A DNA stretch of 64,000 nucleotides from Tetracentron sinense. Lineage: Eukaryota > Streptophyta > Magnoliopsida > Trochodendrales > Trochodendraceae. The stretch is from positions 28,526,445 through 28,590,444 of the forward strand of contig CM026570.1 in NCBI GenBank assembly GCA_015143295.1, read 5' to 3'. Position numbers and translations under genes: made by a program. Under the pieces are notes generated by a model. That model saw nothing but the letters and a program-made list of their open reading frames with translations. It was not told where the DNA came from and did no database searches. Positions 10,825-22,287 of this stretch are shown piece after piece (the stretch's first letter is position 1; every line of letters starts with the position of its first letter).

Positions 10825-10966
10825 CTGAAATTTTTAACTAGTGGAGTTAATCCATGCATCAACAGAGTATACACATAGGTATATATATATATCATACCAA
10901 GTATGTACACAAGGAATAAAACGCAACATATCAATCATGAATAACAAAATAATTCCAAACGCGTAC
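10825..10966 (-). other. Predicted gag-pol intron (142 bp), copy 1
   Basis: On the minus strand the donor is CAAG|GTACGC and the acceptor TTTCAG|GAACC; the interval is AT-rich and contains in-frame stops. Joining turns ...[15 protein letters not shown] into an uninterrupted phase-1 frame into the protease. If unspliced, Gag reads into the intron and ends after nine more residues plus a stop at 10935. The same boundaries are kept in the older element (3687-3830) although intron sequence has diverged. Splicing could set the Gag to Gag-Pol ratio. Confidence 0.68.
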
Positions 10967-12215
10967 CTTGCACCACATCATCAGATGCAAGTGCATCACC
11001 CTCTGTCAAAGCAAATACACGCCCCTGGTTCGCCTGGCGAGACTGAGGTGTAGACCGGGTAGTCTGAGATGACGCCTGATATGATCCTGCTGGGCGTGTC
11101 GGGGGCTTACTACCCTGAGACTGGCCTGGTAAATGCCGGCTAGGGCAATCCCTGATCATGTGGCCCTGGCGACCGCAATGATAACATCCACCAGATGCTC
11201 TTCGGCAATCTCCTGCCGGATGCCTTTTGCCGCATGAAGTGCAGACCTCATATGTGTAGGCTGGAGGGACCGGAGGTGGTGTATACCTTGCTGCCTGAGG
11301 GGTAACTGGCCGTGGGGCTGGGAGAGCCTGAGGTCGAGGTGCCTGGGGTACATACTGCCGGGGTGCTGGAGGCACATAAGTCGGCCTCATCTGTGGTGCT
11401 GGCCATGTATACTGATAAGGACCAGTCCGGGCCCGCCTCTCTAAAGGTACCGAACCACTAGATTGGCCTCTCGCCAATTCTCTCTTCTTGGACACGGTCT
11501 CTGAATTGGTCTCAACCAACAAGGCTTTATCCACTACTTCGGCGTAAGTGGTGTGCCTGAAGACCGACACTTTCTCCATGATGACATCCTTGAGCCCTTG
11601 CTCAAACCTCCTCGCCTTCATTGCCTCGGTGGCAATCATATGTGTCGCGAAGCGTGATAGCTCCGAGAACTTGGCCTCATAAGCAGCCACAGACATCGAA
11701 CCTTGCTCAAGGTTGATGAATTCTCTCTCTTTCTTTTCCCGTGCACCGATCGGAAAATACTTCTTGTAAAAAGTATCCTTGAACTCCTCCCAAGTCCAAG
11801 GTTGACCCTGCATGGTCAAGTCTCGCGTCCTCAATGCGGACAACCACCAATGGTGGGCTTCACCCTCTAGCATGAAAACTGCCCATGCTACTCTATCCTC
11901 CTCTGTAGGCGAGAGGACTGCAAAAATCTTCTCCATCTGGAGGATCCACGCCTCCGCAGCAAGAGGGTCCACACTCCCATGGAAGGATGGAGGCCTCAAT
12001 CTCCTGAATGCCTCAACTCCAGCTGTACGATGTACTGGAGCTGCGGGCGGTGGAGTAGGTGCCGCTGATGCCGGTATAGTTTGCCGAGCCGCCAGGATGG
12101 CGAGTGTCTCAGCAATAGAGCCTAAGACCTGGGAGAGGTCCGGCTGCTCATCCTCATCTCTGGAAGAAGATGAAGCTCTGGTGTGTGGTCCACGACCCCG
12201 TGTGCCCCGCCTCAT
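10935..12215 (-). CDS. gag: Gag protein (426 aa unspliced form), copy 1
   Basis: Capsid and nucleocapsid precursor of the family A element, starting MRRGTRGRG. There is an Arg-rich and acidic N-terminus, a retrotransposon gag domain about residues 85-210 (AEAWILQMEKIF, EFINLEQGSMSVAAYEAKF), and a proline-rich linker 265-320. It then has a Cys/His cluster C325-C328-H332-C337 and a standard CCHC knuckle C344-C347-H352-C357. The last ten codons lie in the predicted intron. The ATG at 12215 follows a leader of about 345 bp after the PBS. The second knuckle-like cluster (CX2CX3HX4C) is less usual for this family. Confidence 0.92.
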   Translation of the reverse strand: MRRGTRGRGPHTRASSSSRDEDEQPDLSQVLGSIAETLAILAARQTIPASAAPTPPPAAPVHRTAGVEAFRRLRPPSFHGSVDPLAAEAWILQMEKIFAVLSPTEEDRVAWAVFMLEGEAHHWWLSALRTRDLTMQGQPWTWEEFKDTFYKKYFPIGAREKKEREFINLEQGSMSVAAYEAKFSELSRFATHMIATEAMKARRFEQGLKDVIMEKVSVFRHTTYAEVVDKALLVETNSETVSKKRELARGQSSGSVPLERRARTGPYQYTWPAPQMRPTYVPPAPRQYVPQAPRPQALPAPRPVTPQAARYTPPPVPPAYTYEVCTSCGKRHPAGDCRRASGGCYHCGRQGHMIRDCPSRHLPGQSQGSKPPTRPAGSYQASSQTTRSTPQSRQANQGRVFALTEGDALASDDVVQGTRLELFCYS

Positions 12216-12575
12216 GACTAAAGTCCTGAGAACAATAGCACCACATGAGTCTCACTAAAACCACAGTTTATTTCCATGTCATTTCACAATAATTCAATTT
12301 GTATTAGTTGTATAATACTAATATACATCACATCAAGTCATCAGAGTATTCATCACATTATACTTATACTTTAGTGTTCTAGCGTACCTAGGACCCGTAC
12401 TTGGTTAATGCAACCATTTTAGACTAAGACTAAAGTTTAGTCTTAAACTTGGAACCAGACTCGTTCCCGACTCACTTCCTTCCTAACTTGTTTCCTAACA
12501 TATGCTCTTGTCAAGCCGTGGTATAAGATTCTAAGTGACCCTAGAGACCTAAAGCCTAAGCTCTGATACCACTTC
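12216..12575 (-). other. 5' leader between LTR2 and gag, with PBS
   Basis: Non-coding leader of copy 1. A TGGTATCAGAGC PBS lies at 12560-12571, four bases from the LTR end. A near-perfect inverted repeat with 10-base arms (TAAGACTAAA and TTTAGTCTTA) lies at 12425-12445. No open frame of note is seen. Confidence 0.8.
12560..12571 (-). other. Primer-binding site, initiator Met tRNA type
   Basis: On the minus strand TGGTATCAGAGC follows the LTR terminus GGGTCGCGACA after a GAAG spacer. This is the usual plant tRNA-iMet complement. The second copy is at 20005-20016. Confidence 0.93.
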
Positions 12576-12879
12576 TGTCGCGACCCAAAACCCACCCTAG
12601 GAGTTAGAGTGAATCTTGGACGACTCAATCATGACTTACATGACTTGCTTGACAAACCAACCTGCAAAACCCCACAGAGCATATACAATAGAGGACATCA
12701 TAGCGGAAACATAACTATAAAACACAGCGGAAGTCTAACAAACCTCTAAGTATATACATATGGTCCAAGTTTATACAAAAAAAAAGGTAACCAAAAGAAA
12801 GTGCGGACAGACCCGCCAAAATACATGGATAAAATCTCTCATCTCACCCACAGCTAATCCTCTCAGAATCTACAACCAC

Positions 12880-12999
12880 CTAATGGTAACCCTCAACTGG
12901 AGGTTCCTCAAAAGGCTCCTCGACGTACTCCTCCTCCACCCAAGGGCTCGGAGCACAGATATCAAATGGAGCAGCTGCTCCGCCATCACCTGCCGACAT
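12880..12999 (-). CDS. Conserved LTR micro-ORF (39 aa), family A LTR2
   Basis: Same 39-codon frame as in LTR1 (MSAG start, PWVEEEYVEE core, VEGYH end). In this 5' LTR position it would lie in the transcript leader about 665 bases upstream of the gag ATG, so it could act as an upstream ORF as well as encode a peptide. Confidence 0.58.
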   Translation of the reverse strand: MSAGDGGAAAPFDICAPSPWVEEEYVEEPFEEPPVEGYH

Positions 13000-14447
13000 A
13001 AGAAGTACGGCTGAGCATGGAATACTCAGTGGGTACTAAATACTAACCAATAGTCATAGCATACAGATAGCATATATAAAGCAGGAGACAATTCATGCAT
13101 ATAAAACAGGAAAAATTCATATCAGGACAATAAAGTAAAGGAGTATATAATCATGCTTGAATTCATAAAAGCCGGTAAAACCCTTGAAAATACCGTGCAC
13201 TTGACTTGACTGAAAATACCATTTCCTTGCTTGGAAGCTTGTCACGTTTGTCTTATCCTATCGTATCATGCGTGTCATGCCATGTCATGCTTGCTTGGAA
13301 AGTAAACTACTTGTGAGGGAAGGGAGACCCTTCATCCTAAATGCCCATGCTTGTCATGCCATGTCATGCTTGCTTGGAAAAGTAAACTACTTGTGAGGGA
13401 AGGGAGACCCTTCTTCCTAAATGCTCATGTCATGTCCTTTCACTTGTGAGATGTTCTTGTGAGATGTACTTGCGAGGGAAGGGAGGCCCTTCTTATGTTA
13501 AGTATGCACTTGCGAGGGAAGGGAGACCCTTCTTATGAAAATGCATGATTGTCTTGTCCTTGCCAAAAGCGAGGTAAAACATATCGTACGATATGCCCCA
13601 CCTCTAAATCCCATTCTTGAAAACCTCGGTAAATCATGTCATGTATGCGTGCTCGTGAGGTCGTGTGCATACTTACATTTGGAATTAAATATGGCATTTG
13701 AGTAATTCATAACACATAACATCAATGATTTGGGCAATTTAATATTGATATCATTTAGGGAAAGCGAACAATCACACTATCATAACCCTAGCAATTTCCA
13801 TAAACCTTAAACATGCATTTTCTTAATTTATCATTCATTTTATTCACCTTGGCATTTCATCAAACATGGTACATTCATTATTCATTAACCCTACAACATG
13901 CTTTTCTAGGTGGGTTATACTCACATCACACTTGTATGTTTATTATTAGTACTATGCCCTTCCCCATTCATTCATTACATCATCCACACGGCATCCATTC
14001 GCCAACATCCCTCTCCATTTACCATACATACCACCCATCTCATAATATATATATATATATATATGAAGGAAAACAAGAAGAAATAAGGGAAGGAGAGGCT
14101 ATAACTAGGAGGGTAGTAAAAAGTACCGACCTTGAAGAGATGAGGAAGAAACCCCTCTTCCAAACGACCGTGAGTTGCTGCCCTAGCTTGGAACACGAGC
14201 TCCACCCGAGCTTGAGCCGAGATCTTGAAGGAAAACGTGCTTGAGGATAATCTAGGGTCTCAAACCCTTTGATTTCCCTTCCAAAAATCAAACCCTAGGT
14301 TAGGGATCGCCTTCTTCTCCCTTCCTTAGCTCTCAATCTTCTAAGTATTGCAAATAAGCCCTAAAGGCTCGGGCAAGACTCTTAAGGTAAGAGTAAACCA
14401 CTCAAAAGACTAAAACACCCTTCTAAATTTTCTGCAAAAACGCGAGT

Positions 14448-14633
14448 ACCGAGCGATCGGTGTTAATGACCGATCGATCGGTTGCCTACCGATCGATCGG
14501 TGTTTATGACCGATCGACCGGTCAAAAACTCACTCTCTGGAAAATTTCCCCATACAAACTTTCTGACCGCGCGATAGCTACCGATCGATCGGTTATGGAC
14601 CGATCGATCGCTGACTGGACCGAGCGATCGGTT
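14448..14633. repeat. U3 palindrome array ACCGATCGATCGGT, LTR2
   Basis: Seven copies, the same as in LTR1. In sense orientation the gag-coding transcript should start downstream of this array; no clear TATA box is visible in family A, unlike family C. Confidence 0.85.
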
Positions 14634-14943
14634 CTCTGTATGTCTGGACTGTTTTGACCATATCTTTTGACTCGCTCGTCGGATTTCGACGATTCAACTT
14701 GCGTTGGGTTCGTACTTCGAAAACGAACATTTCTGACGTTTCGGAATTTCCAATTTCTTCCTTATTTATTAATTGCATTACTTTAAAGGAAAAATGGCTA
14801 CGAAGGGTCATGCATAAATGTGAAAAGGTCCGGGGCTCTACATCCTTCCCCCCTTACAAAATTTCGTCCTCGAAATTTGGATGAGACATGCATTACAGAA
14901 TCAAACAATATTACAAGCTACATATACAAAACCTATACAAAAT

Positions 14944-17900
14944 TCATTCAAACAATTCCGGGTACTTCGCTTTGACTTCGGCTTCACGCTCCCATGTAGC
15001 TTCTTCCCGAGCATGGTGTTGCCACTGCACGAGAACCAAAGGGATTGTCTTGTTGCGAAGCACTTGATCTCTCCGATCCAATATGTGAATCGGCTTCTCA
15101 ACCAACGTGAGATCTTCTCGAATTTCCAACGGTTCCAATTCTAGTATATGCGAAGGGTCCGCAATGTACTTCCGAAGCATAGACACGTGGAAAACGTTGT
15201 GAACCGCGGCCATGTGAGGTGGAAGAGCTACTCGATAAGCAACTTCACCAACCCGCGTGATAATCTCAAACGGTCCAACATAGCGAGGACTAAGCTTGCC
15301 TCTTTTGCCGAATCTCATAATCCCTTTGCTAGGAGATACTTTCACAAAGACTCGATCCCCTACTTGAAATTCCAAGTCCCTGCGGCGCGTGTCTGCATAG
15401 CTCTTTTGGCGATCTTGAGCGGCTTTCAACCGATCCCGGATGATCTTGACTATACTAGCTGTTTGCTCAATCAACTCCGGACCAAGTACTTTTCTTTCTC
15501 CTACCTCATCCCAGTAGAGAGGAGACCTGCAGCTTCGCCCATACAAAGCCTCAAACGGAGCCATTTGGATACTCGCCTGATAGCTATTGTTGTAGGCAAA
15601 CTCCACCAAAGGCAAGTGCTCTTCCCAACTGCCTTTGAAATCCAGCATACAAGCCCGAAGCATATCTTCTATTACTTGGTTCACCCTCTCGGTTTGTCCA
15701 TCCGTTTGTGGATGAAAAGCAGTGCTGAAATCAAGTCGGGAACCCATAGCTTCCTGAAAGCTTTTCCAGAATCGTGAAGTGAATCTTGGATCCCGATCCG
15801 ACACAATACTGACAGGCACTCCGTGCAACCTCACCACTTCCTTGATGTACAAAGCAGCTAACTGACTAGAGTTGGAAGTAGTTCGGTAAGGCAAGAAGTG
15901 AGCGGACTTCGTCAAACGATCCACTACTACCCATATCGCATCTGAACCCCTTGTTGTCTTTGGCAAGCCAACTATGAAATCCATGGATATGTTCTCCCAT
16001 TTCCACTCGGGGATCGGAAGGGACTGTAATAGACCTGCGGGCCGCATGTGTTCTGCTTTCACCTGTTGGCACACCAAGCACCGAGCTACATATTCCGCAA
16101 CCTCCCTCTTCATATTCCGCCACCAAAAGTGACTCTTGAGGTTCCGGTACATCTTCGTACCCCCTGGATGCACAGTGTACTTTGCCCGGTGGGCTTCATC
16201 CATAATCTCCCTCCGAAGATTTGCATTGGCTGGAACACACAGCCTTCCCTTGAATGTGATAGCACCTCGGCTAGTGAGAGAGAAGTCCTCACTACCCTTA
16301 GCAACCTCCTTATCCCGATAAGCCAACAATTCAGCATCCGTGGCTTGGTATTCTTGGATCAAATCTATAATGTATGGCCGAACCGTGACATTTGCCAAGA
16401 TAGGACTACGGACAGAGTCATTCACACTAATGTCCAGATTTGCCAAGTCTTCAAGTAGCTTCCATTCCTGCACTAACATGCATGCTAATAACCCCGGAGG
16501 TCTTCTACTCAAAGCATCAGCCACTACATTTGCTTTACCCGGGTGGTATTGAATGGTACAATCATAGTCCTTCAGAAATTCCATCCAACGCCTTTGCCTT
16601 AGATTCAGCTCCCTTTGGGAAAAGAGATACTTGAGACTCTTGTGATCAGTGAACACATAGAACTCCACCCCATAAAGGTAATGACGCCAAATCTTGAGTG
16701 CAAACACGACTGCGGCAAGCTCTAAGTCGTGCGTGGGGTAATTCTTCTCATGCTCCTTCAATTGCCTTGATGCATAGGCAATGACCTTCTTGTGTTGCAT
16801 AAGCACACATCCAAGTCCAACGTGTGAGGCATCACTGTACACCTCATACCCAAGAGGTCCAGATGGTACTGTAAGGACAGGAGCTGTAGTAAGCCTCTTC
16901 TTCAGTTCCGTGAAACTGATCTCACACTTGTCGCTCCAAACAAACTTCGCATTCTTCCTTGTCAGGTGAGTAAGCGGTGCTGCAAGGCTAGAGAAACCCT
17001 CTACAAATCTCCTGTAGTAGCCTGCCAGCCCAAGAAAGCTGCGTATCTCAGTAACACTCTTGGGCCTCGCCCAACTCATAACAGCTTCTATCTTCTTCGG
17101 ATCAACAGAGATGCCTTCCGCAGAAACAACGTGGCCTAGGAATGCCACCTCTTCCAACCAAAACTCACACTTGCTAATTTTGGCGTATAGCTTGTGCTCT
17201 CTTAACATTTCCAATGCAAGGCGAAGGTCGCGTATGTGATCTTCCCGGTTCTGGGAATAGACCAAAATGTCATCAACAAATACAATCACGCACCGATCTA
17301 GGTATGGTCTGAACACCCGGTTCATCAAATCCATAAAGGCTGCCGGCGCGTTCGTGAGTCCAAAAGGCATCACCAAGAACTCGTAGTGTCCATACCGAGT
17401 CCTGAAAGCAGTTTTGGGAACATCTTTCGCCTTAATCTTTAACTGGTGATAGCCTGATCGAAGATCTATCTTTGAGAAAAATCTCGCTCCCTTCAACTGA
17501 TCGAACAAGTCATCAATCCTAGGCAAGGGATACCTATTCTTTATAGTGACTTTGTTCAATTGCCGGTAATCGACACACATCCGCATCGAGCCATCTTTCT
17601 TCTTAACAAACAACACTGGGGCACCCCATGGTGAGACACTTGGTCGAATGAAGCCAAGGCCTTGCAATTCCTCCAACTGAGTCTTTAACTCCTTGAGTTC
17701 AATAGGGGCCATTCTATATGGAGCTCTGAATACAGGAGCTGTGCCTGGTGCAAGCTCGATCATAAACTCAATCTCCCTGTCTGGAGGCAATCCTGGCAAC
17801 TCCTCTGGAAATACATCCAGGAACTCACTCACAACCGGAATAGTTGATGAGTCCTTTGCCTCGGGGTTAGCTAAGCTCAATGCCGCAAAGCGAGCAATAG

Positions 17901-18269
17901 ATCTGCTTTTCAACCCGCGAAAGTGGAATGGTTTTCCTCCTACTGGCTTGAAGAGTACCATTTTCTCAAAGCAAGCTACATGCCCATGATGTGCTGCTAA
18001 CCAATCCATTCCCAATATAACATCGAAGTCCTGGAATCCAAGGACGATGAGATCAACCGCCAATTCGTGGCTTCCAACTTGGACCACACTATTTCTATAC
18101 ACTTTATCTGCCAATACTGTTTTGCCGAGAGGAGTCGAAATGGCTAACTCCGGTTCTAGCTGACTTGGCCCTGCAGAAAAACCTTCTGAAAAACTCGGCG
18201 AGACAAACGAATGAGTAGACCCGGTATCAATCAATACTCGAGCCAAATACTCATTGACTAGTAGGGTTC
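14944..18269 (-). CDS. pol: Pol polyprotein exon, copy 2
   Basis: Offset by exactly 7445 bp from copy 1. The translation is identical over the 1100 residues from the TTG at 18246, with the same catalytic residues (DTGS, FVDD, integrase D/D/E, chromodomain-like tail). Its acceptor boundary is TTTCAG|GAACC at 18269-18270. Two full-length identical pol frames within one insertion indicate either very recent duplication or an assembly duplication. Confidence 0.92.
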
Positions 18270-18411
18270 CTGAAATTTTTAACTAGTGGAGTTAATCCAT
18301 GCATCAACAGAGTATACACATAGGTATATATATATATCATACCAAGTATGTACACAAGGAATAAAACGCAACATATCAATCATGAATAACAAAATAATTC
18401 CAAACGCGTAC
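18270..18411 (-). other. Predicted gag-pol intron (142 bp), copy 2
   Basis: Same donor CAAG|GTACGC and acceptor TTTCAG|GAACC as copy 1. Confidence 0.66.
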
Positions 18412-19660
18412 CTTGCACCACATCATCAGATGCAAGTGCATCACCCTCTGTCAAAGCAAATACACGCCCCTGGTTCGCCTGGCGAGACTGAGGTGTAGAC
18501 CGGGTAGTCTGAGATGACGCCTGATATGATCCTGCTGGGCGTGTCGGGGGCTTACTACCCTGAGACTGGCCTGGTAAATGCCGGCTAGGGCAATCCCTGA
18601 TCATGTGGCCCTGGCGACCGCAATGATAACATCCACCAGATGCTCTTCGGCAATCTCCTGCCGGATGCCTTTTGCCGCATGAAGTGCAGACCTCATATGT
18701 GTAGGCTGGAGGGACCGGAGGTGGTGTATACCTTGCTGCCTGAGGGGTAACTGGCCGTGGGGCCGGGAGAGCCTGAGGTCGAGGTGCCTGGGGTACATAC
18801 TGCCGGGGTGCTGGAGGCACATAAGTCGGCCTCATCTGTGGTGCTGGCCATGTATACTGATAAGGACCAGTCCGGGCCCGCCTCTCTAAAGGTACCGAAC
18901 CACTAGATTGGCCTCTCGCCAATTCTCTCTTCTTGGACACGGTCTCTGAATTGGTCTCAACCAACAAGGCTTTATCCACTACTTCGGCGTAAGTGGTGTG
19001 CCTGAAGACCGACACTTTCTCCATGATGACATCCTTGAGCCCTTGCTCAAACCTCCTCGCCTTCATTGCCTCGGTGGCAATCATATGTGTCGCGAAGCGT
19101 GATAGCTCCGAGAACTTGGCCTCATAAGCAGCCACAGACATCGAACCTTGCTCAAGGTTGATGAATTCTCTCTCTTTCTTTTCCCGTGCACCGATCGGAA
19201 AATACTTCTTGTAAAAAGTATCCTTGAACTCCTCCCAAGTCCAAGGTTGACCCTGCATGGTCAAGTCTCGCGTCCTCAATGCGGACAACCACCAATGGTG
19301 GGCTTCACCCTCTAGCATGAAAACTGCCCATGCTACTCTATCCTCCTCTGTAGGCGAGAGGACTGCAAAAATCTTCTCCATCTGGAGGATCCACGCCTCC
19401 GCAGCAAGAGGGTCCACACTCCCATGGAAGGATGGAGGCCTCAATCTCCTGAATGCCTCAACTCCAGCTGTACGATGTACTGGAGCTGCGGGCGGTGGAG
19501 TAGGTGCCGCTGATGCCGGTATAGTTTGCCGAGCCGCCAGGATGGCGAGTGTCTCAGCAATAGAGCCTAAGACCTGGGAGAGGTCCGGCTGCTCATCCTC
19601 ATCTCTGGAAGAAGATGAAGCTCTGGTGTGTGGTCCACGACCCCGTGTGCCCCGCCTCAT
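18380..19660 (-). CDS. gag: Gag protein (426 aa unspliced form), copy 2
   Basis: Same protein as copy 1. The only difference noticed in the gag DNA is C at 18764 against T at 11319, which leaves the Gag protein unchanged. It has the retrotransposon gag domain, proline-rich linker, CX2CX3HX4C cluster and CCHC knuckle. It is followed by leader 19661-20020, with PBS at 20005-20016 and the 10-base-arm inverted repeat at about 19870-19890. Confidence 0.91.
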   Translation of the reverse strand: MRRGTRGRGPHTRASSSSRDEDEQPDLSQVLGSIAETLAILAARQTIPASAAPTPPPAAPVHRTAGVEAFRRLRPPSFHGSVDPLAAEAWILQMEKIFAVLSPTEEDRVAWAVFMLEGEAHHWWLSALRTRDLTMQGQPWTWEEFKDTFYKKYFPIGAREKKEREFINLEQGSMSVAAYEAKFSELSRFATHMIATEAMKARRFEQGLKDVIMEKVSVFRHTTYAEVVDKALLVETNSETVSKKRELARGQSSGSVPLERRARTGPYQYTWPAPQMRPTYVPPAPRQYVPQAPRPQALPAPRPVTPQAARYTPPPVPPAYTYEVCTSCGKRHPAGDCRRASGGCYHCGRQGHMIRDCPSRHLPGQSQGSKPPTRPAGSYQASSQTTRSTPQSRQANQGRVFALTEGDALASDDVVQGTRLELFCYS

Positions 19661-20020
19661 GACTAAAGTCCTGAGAACAATAGCACCACATGAGTCTCAC
19701 TAAAACCACAGTTTATTTCCATGTCATTTCACAATAATTCAATTTGTATTAGTTGTATAATACTAATATACATCACATCAAGTCATCAGAGTATTCATCA
19801 CATTATACTTATACTTTAGTGTTCTAGCGTACCTAGGACCCGTACTTGGTTAATGCAACCATTTTAGACTAAGACTAAAGTTTAGTCTTAAACTTGGAAC
19901 CAGACTCGTTCCCGACTCACTTCCTTCCTAACTTGTTTCCTAACATATGCTCTTGTCAAGCCGTGGTATAAGATTCTAAGTGACCCTAGAGACCTAAAGC
20001 CTAAGCTCTGATACCACTTC

Positions 20021-22287
20021 TGTCGCGACCCAAAACCCACCCTAGGAGTTAGAGTGAATCTTGGACGACTCAATCATGACTTACATGACTTGCTTGACAA
20101 ACCAACCTGCAAAACCCCACAGAGCATATACAATAGAGGACATCATAGCGGAAACATAACTATAAAACACAGCGGAAGTCTAACAAACCTCTAAGTATAT
20201 ACATATGGTCCAAGTTTATACAAAAAAAAAGGTAACCAAAAGAAAGTGCGGACAGACCCGCCAAAATACATGGATAAAATCTCTCATCTCACCCACAGCT
20301 AATCCTCTCAGAATCTACAACCACCTAATGGTAACCCTCAACTGGAGGTTCCTCAAAAGGCTCCTCGACGTACTCCTCCTCCACCCAAGGGCTCGGAGCA
20401 CAGATATCAAATGGAGCAGCTGCTCCGCCATCACCTGCCGACATAAGAAGTACGGCTGAGCATGGAATACTCAGTGGGTACTAAATACTAACCAATAGTC
20501 ATAGCATACAGATAGCATATATAAAGCAGGAGACAATTCATGCATATAAAACAGGAAAAATTCATATCAGGACAATAAAGTAAAGGAGTATATAATCATG
20601 CTTGAATTCATAAAAGCCGGTAAAACCCTTGAAAATACCGTGCACTTGACTTGACTGAAAATACCATTTCCTTGCTTGGAAGCTTGTCACGTTTGTCTTA
20701 TCCTATCGTATCATGCGTGTCATGCCATGTCATGCTTGCTTGGAAAGTAAACTACTTGTGAGGGAAGGGAGACCCTTCATCCTAAATGCCCATGCTTGTC
20801 ATGCCATGTCATGCTTGCTTGGAAAAGTAAACTACTTGTGAGGGAAGGGAGACCCTTCTTCCTAAATGCTCATGTCATGTCCTTTCACTTGTGAGATGTT
20901 CTTGTGAGATGTACTTGCGAGGGAAGGGAGGCCCTTCTTATGTTAAGTATGCACTTGCGAGGGAAGGGAGACCCTTCTTATGAAAATGCATGATTGTCTT
21001 GTCCTTGCCAAAAGCGAGGTAAAACATATCGTACGATATGCCCCACCTCTAAATCCCATTCTTGAAAACCTCGGTAAATCATGTCATGTATGCGTGCTCG
21101 TGAGGTCGTGTGCATACTTACATTTGGAATTAAATATGGCATTTGAGTAATTCATAACACATAACATCAATGATTTGGGCAATTTAATATTGATATCATT
21201 TAGGGAAAGCGAACAATCACACTATCATAACCCTAGCAATTTCCATAAACCTTAAACATGCATTTTCTTAATTTATCATTCATTTTATTCACCTTGGCAT
21301 TTCATCAAACATGGTACATTCATTATTCATTAACCCTACAACATGCTTTTCTAGGTGGGTTATACTCACATCACACTTGTATGTTTATTATTAGTACTAT
21401 GCCCTTCCCCATTCATTCATTACATCATCCACACGGCATCCATTCGCCAACATCCCTCTCCATTTACCATACATACCACCCATCTCATAATATATATATA
21501 TATATATATGAAGGAAAACAAGAAGAAATAAGGGAAGGAGAGGCTATAACTAGGAGGGTAGTAAAAAGTACCGACCTTGAAGAGATGAGGAAGAAACCCC
21601 TCTTCCAAACGACCGTGAGTTGCTGCCCTAGCTTGGAACACGAGCTCCACCCGAGCTTGAGCCGAGATCTTGAAGGAAAACGTGCTTGAGGATAATCTAG
21701 GGTCTCAAACCCTTTGATTTCCCTTCCAAAAATCAAACCCTAGGTTAGGGATCGCCTTCTTCTCCCTTCCTTAGCTCTCAATCTTCTAAGTATTGCAAAT
21801 AAGCCCTAAAGGCTCGGGCAAGACTCTTAAGGTAAGAGTAAACCACTCAAAAGACTAAAACACCCTTCTAAATTTTCTGCAAAAACGCGAGTACCGAGCG
21901 ATCGGTGTTAATGACCGATCGATCGGTTGCCTACCGATCGATCGGTGTTTATGACCGATCGACCGGTCAAAAACTCACTCTCTGGAAAATTTCCCCATAC
22001 AAACTTTCTGACCGCGCGATAGCTACCGATCGATCGGTTATGGACCGATCGATCGCTGACTGGACCGAGCGATCGGTTCTCTGTATGTCTGGACTGTTTT
22101 GACCATATCTTTTGACTCGCTCGTCGGATTTCGACGATTCAACTTGCGTTGGGTTCGTACTTCGAAAACGAACATTTCTGACGTTTCGGAATTTCCAATT
22201 TCTTCCTTATTTATTAATTGCATTACTTTAAAGGAAAAATGGCTACGAAGGGTCATGCATAAATGTGAAAAGGTCCGGGGCTCTACA
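20021..22287 (-). mobile_element. LTR3, family A (outer 5' LTR)
   Basis: Outer LTR of the array, followed by the CTAAC duplication at 22288-22292 and then the interrupted family C LTR. It contains hairpin array 20762-20981, CATATC palindrome stem 21016-21049 and U3 array 21893-22078. It appears identical to LTR2. Confidence 0.94.
20325..20444 (-). CDS. Conserved LTR micro-ORF (39 aa), family A LTR3
   Basis: Third identical family A copy of the 39-codon frame. Its identity to LTR1 and LTR2 reflects the young age of the array, so it adds no independent evidence of constraint. Confidence 0.55.
   Translation of the reverse strand: MSAGDGGAAAPFDICAPSPWVEEEYVEEPFEEPPVEGYH

Larger units (their letters stand above)
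12576..14842 (-). mobile_element. LTR2, family A (2267 bp, shared by both copies)
   Basis: It serves as 5' LTR of copy 1 and 3' LTR of copy 2. By eye it is identical to LTR3 and differs from LTR1 by a shorter TA run and one substitution. Its neighbours are PBS on one side and PPT on the other, with no target duplication. It contains hairpin array 13317-13536, palindrome stem 13571-13604 and U3 array 14448-14633. Confidence 0.94.
5125..22287 (-). mobile_element. Tandem Tekay-like gypsy element, LTR-int-LTR-int-LTR
   Basis: Three near-identical LTRs (5125-7397, 12576-14842, 20021-22287) alternate with two near-identical 5178-bp internal regions (7398-12575, 14843-20020), all minus strand. The repeat period is 7445 bp. 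The array is flanked by a single CTAAC duplication. Differences seen by eye are very few: T/C at 11319 versus 18764, T at 5266 versus A in the other LTRs, and a TA run 6 bp longer in LTR1. Both internals have gag, pol, PBS and PPT, so the element is young. Unequal homologous recombination between LTRs of sister or allelic copies is the simplest origin; an assembly expansion is the main alternative. Confidence 0.93.

Noticed and set aside
12560-12571. tRNA-like TGGTATCAGAGC strings at several sites
   Set aside because: Only the 3'-end complement is present and always next to an LTR end. These are primer-binding sites, not tRNA genes.
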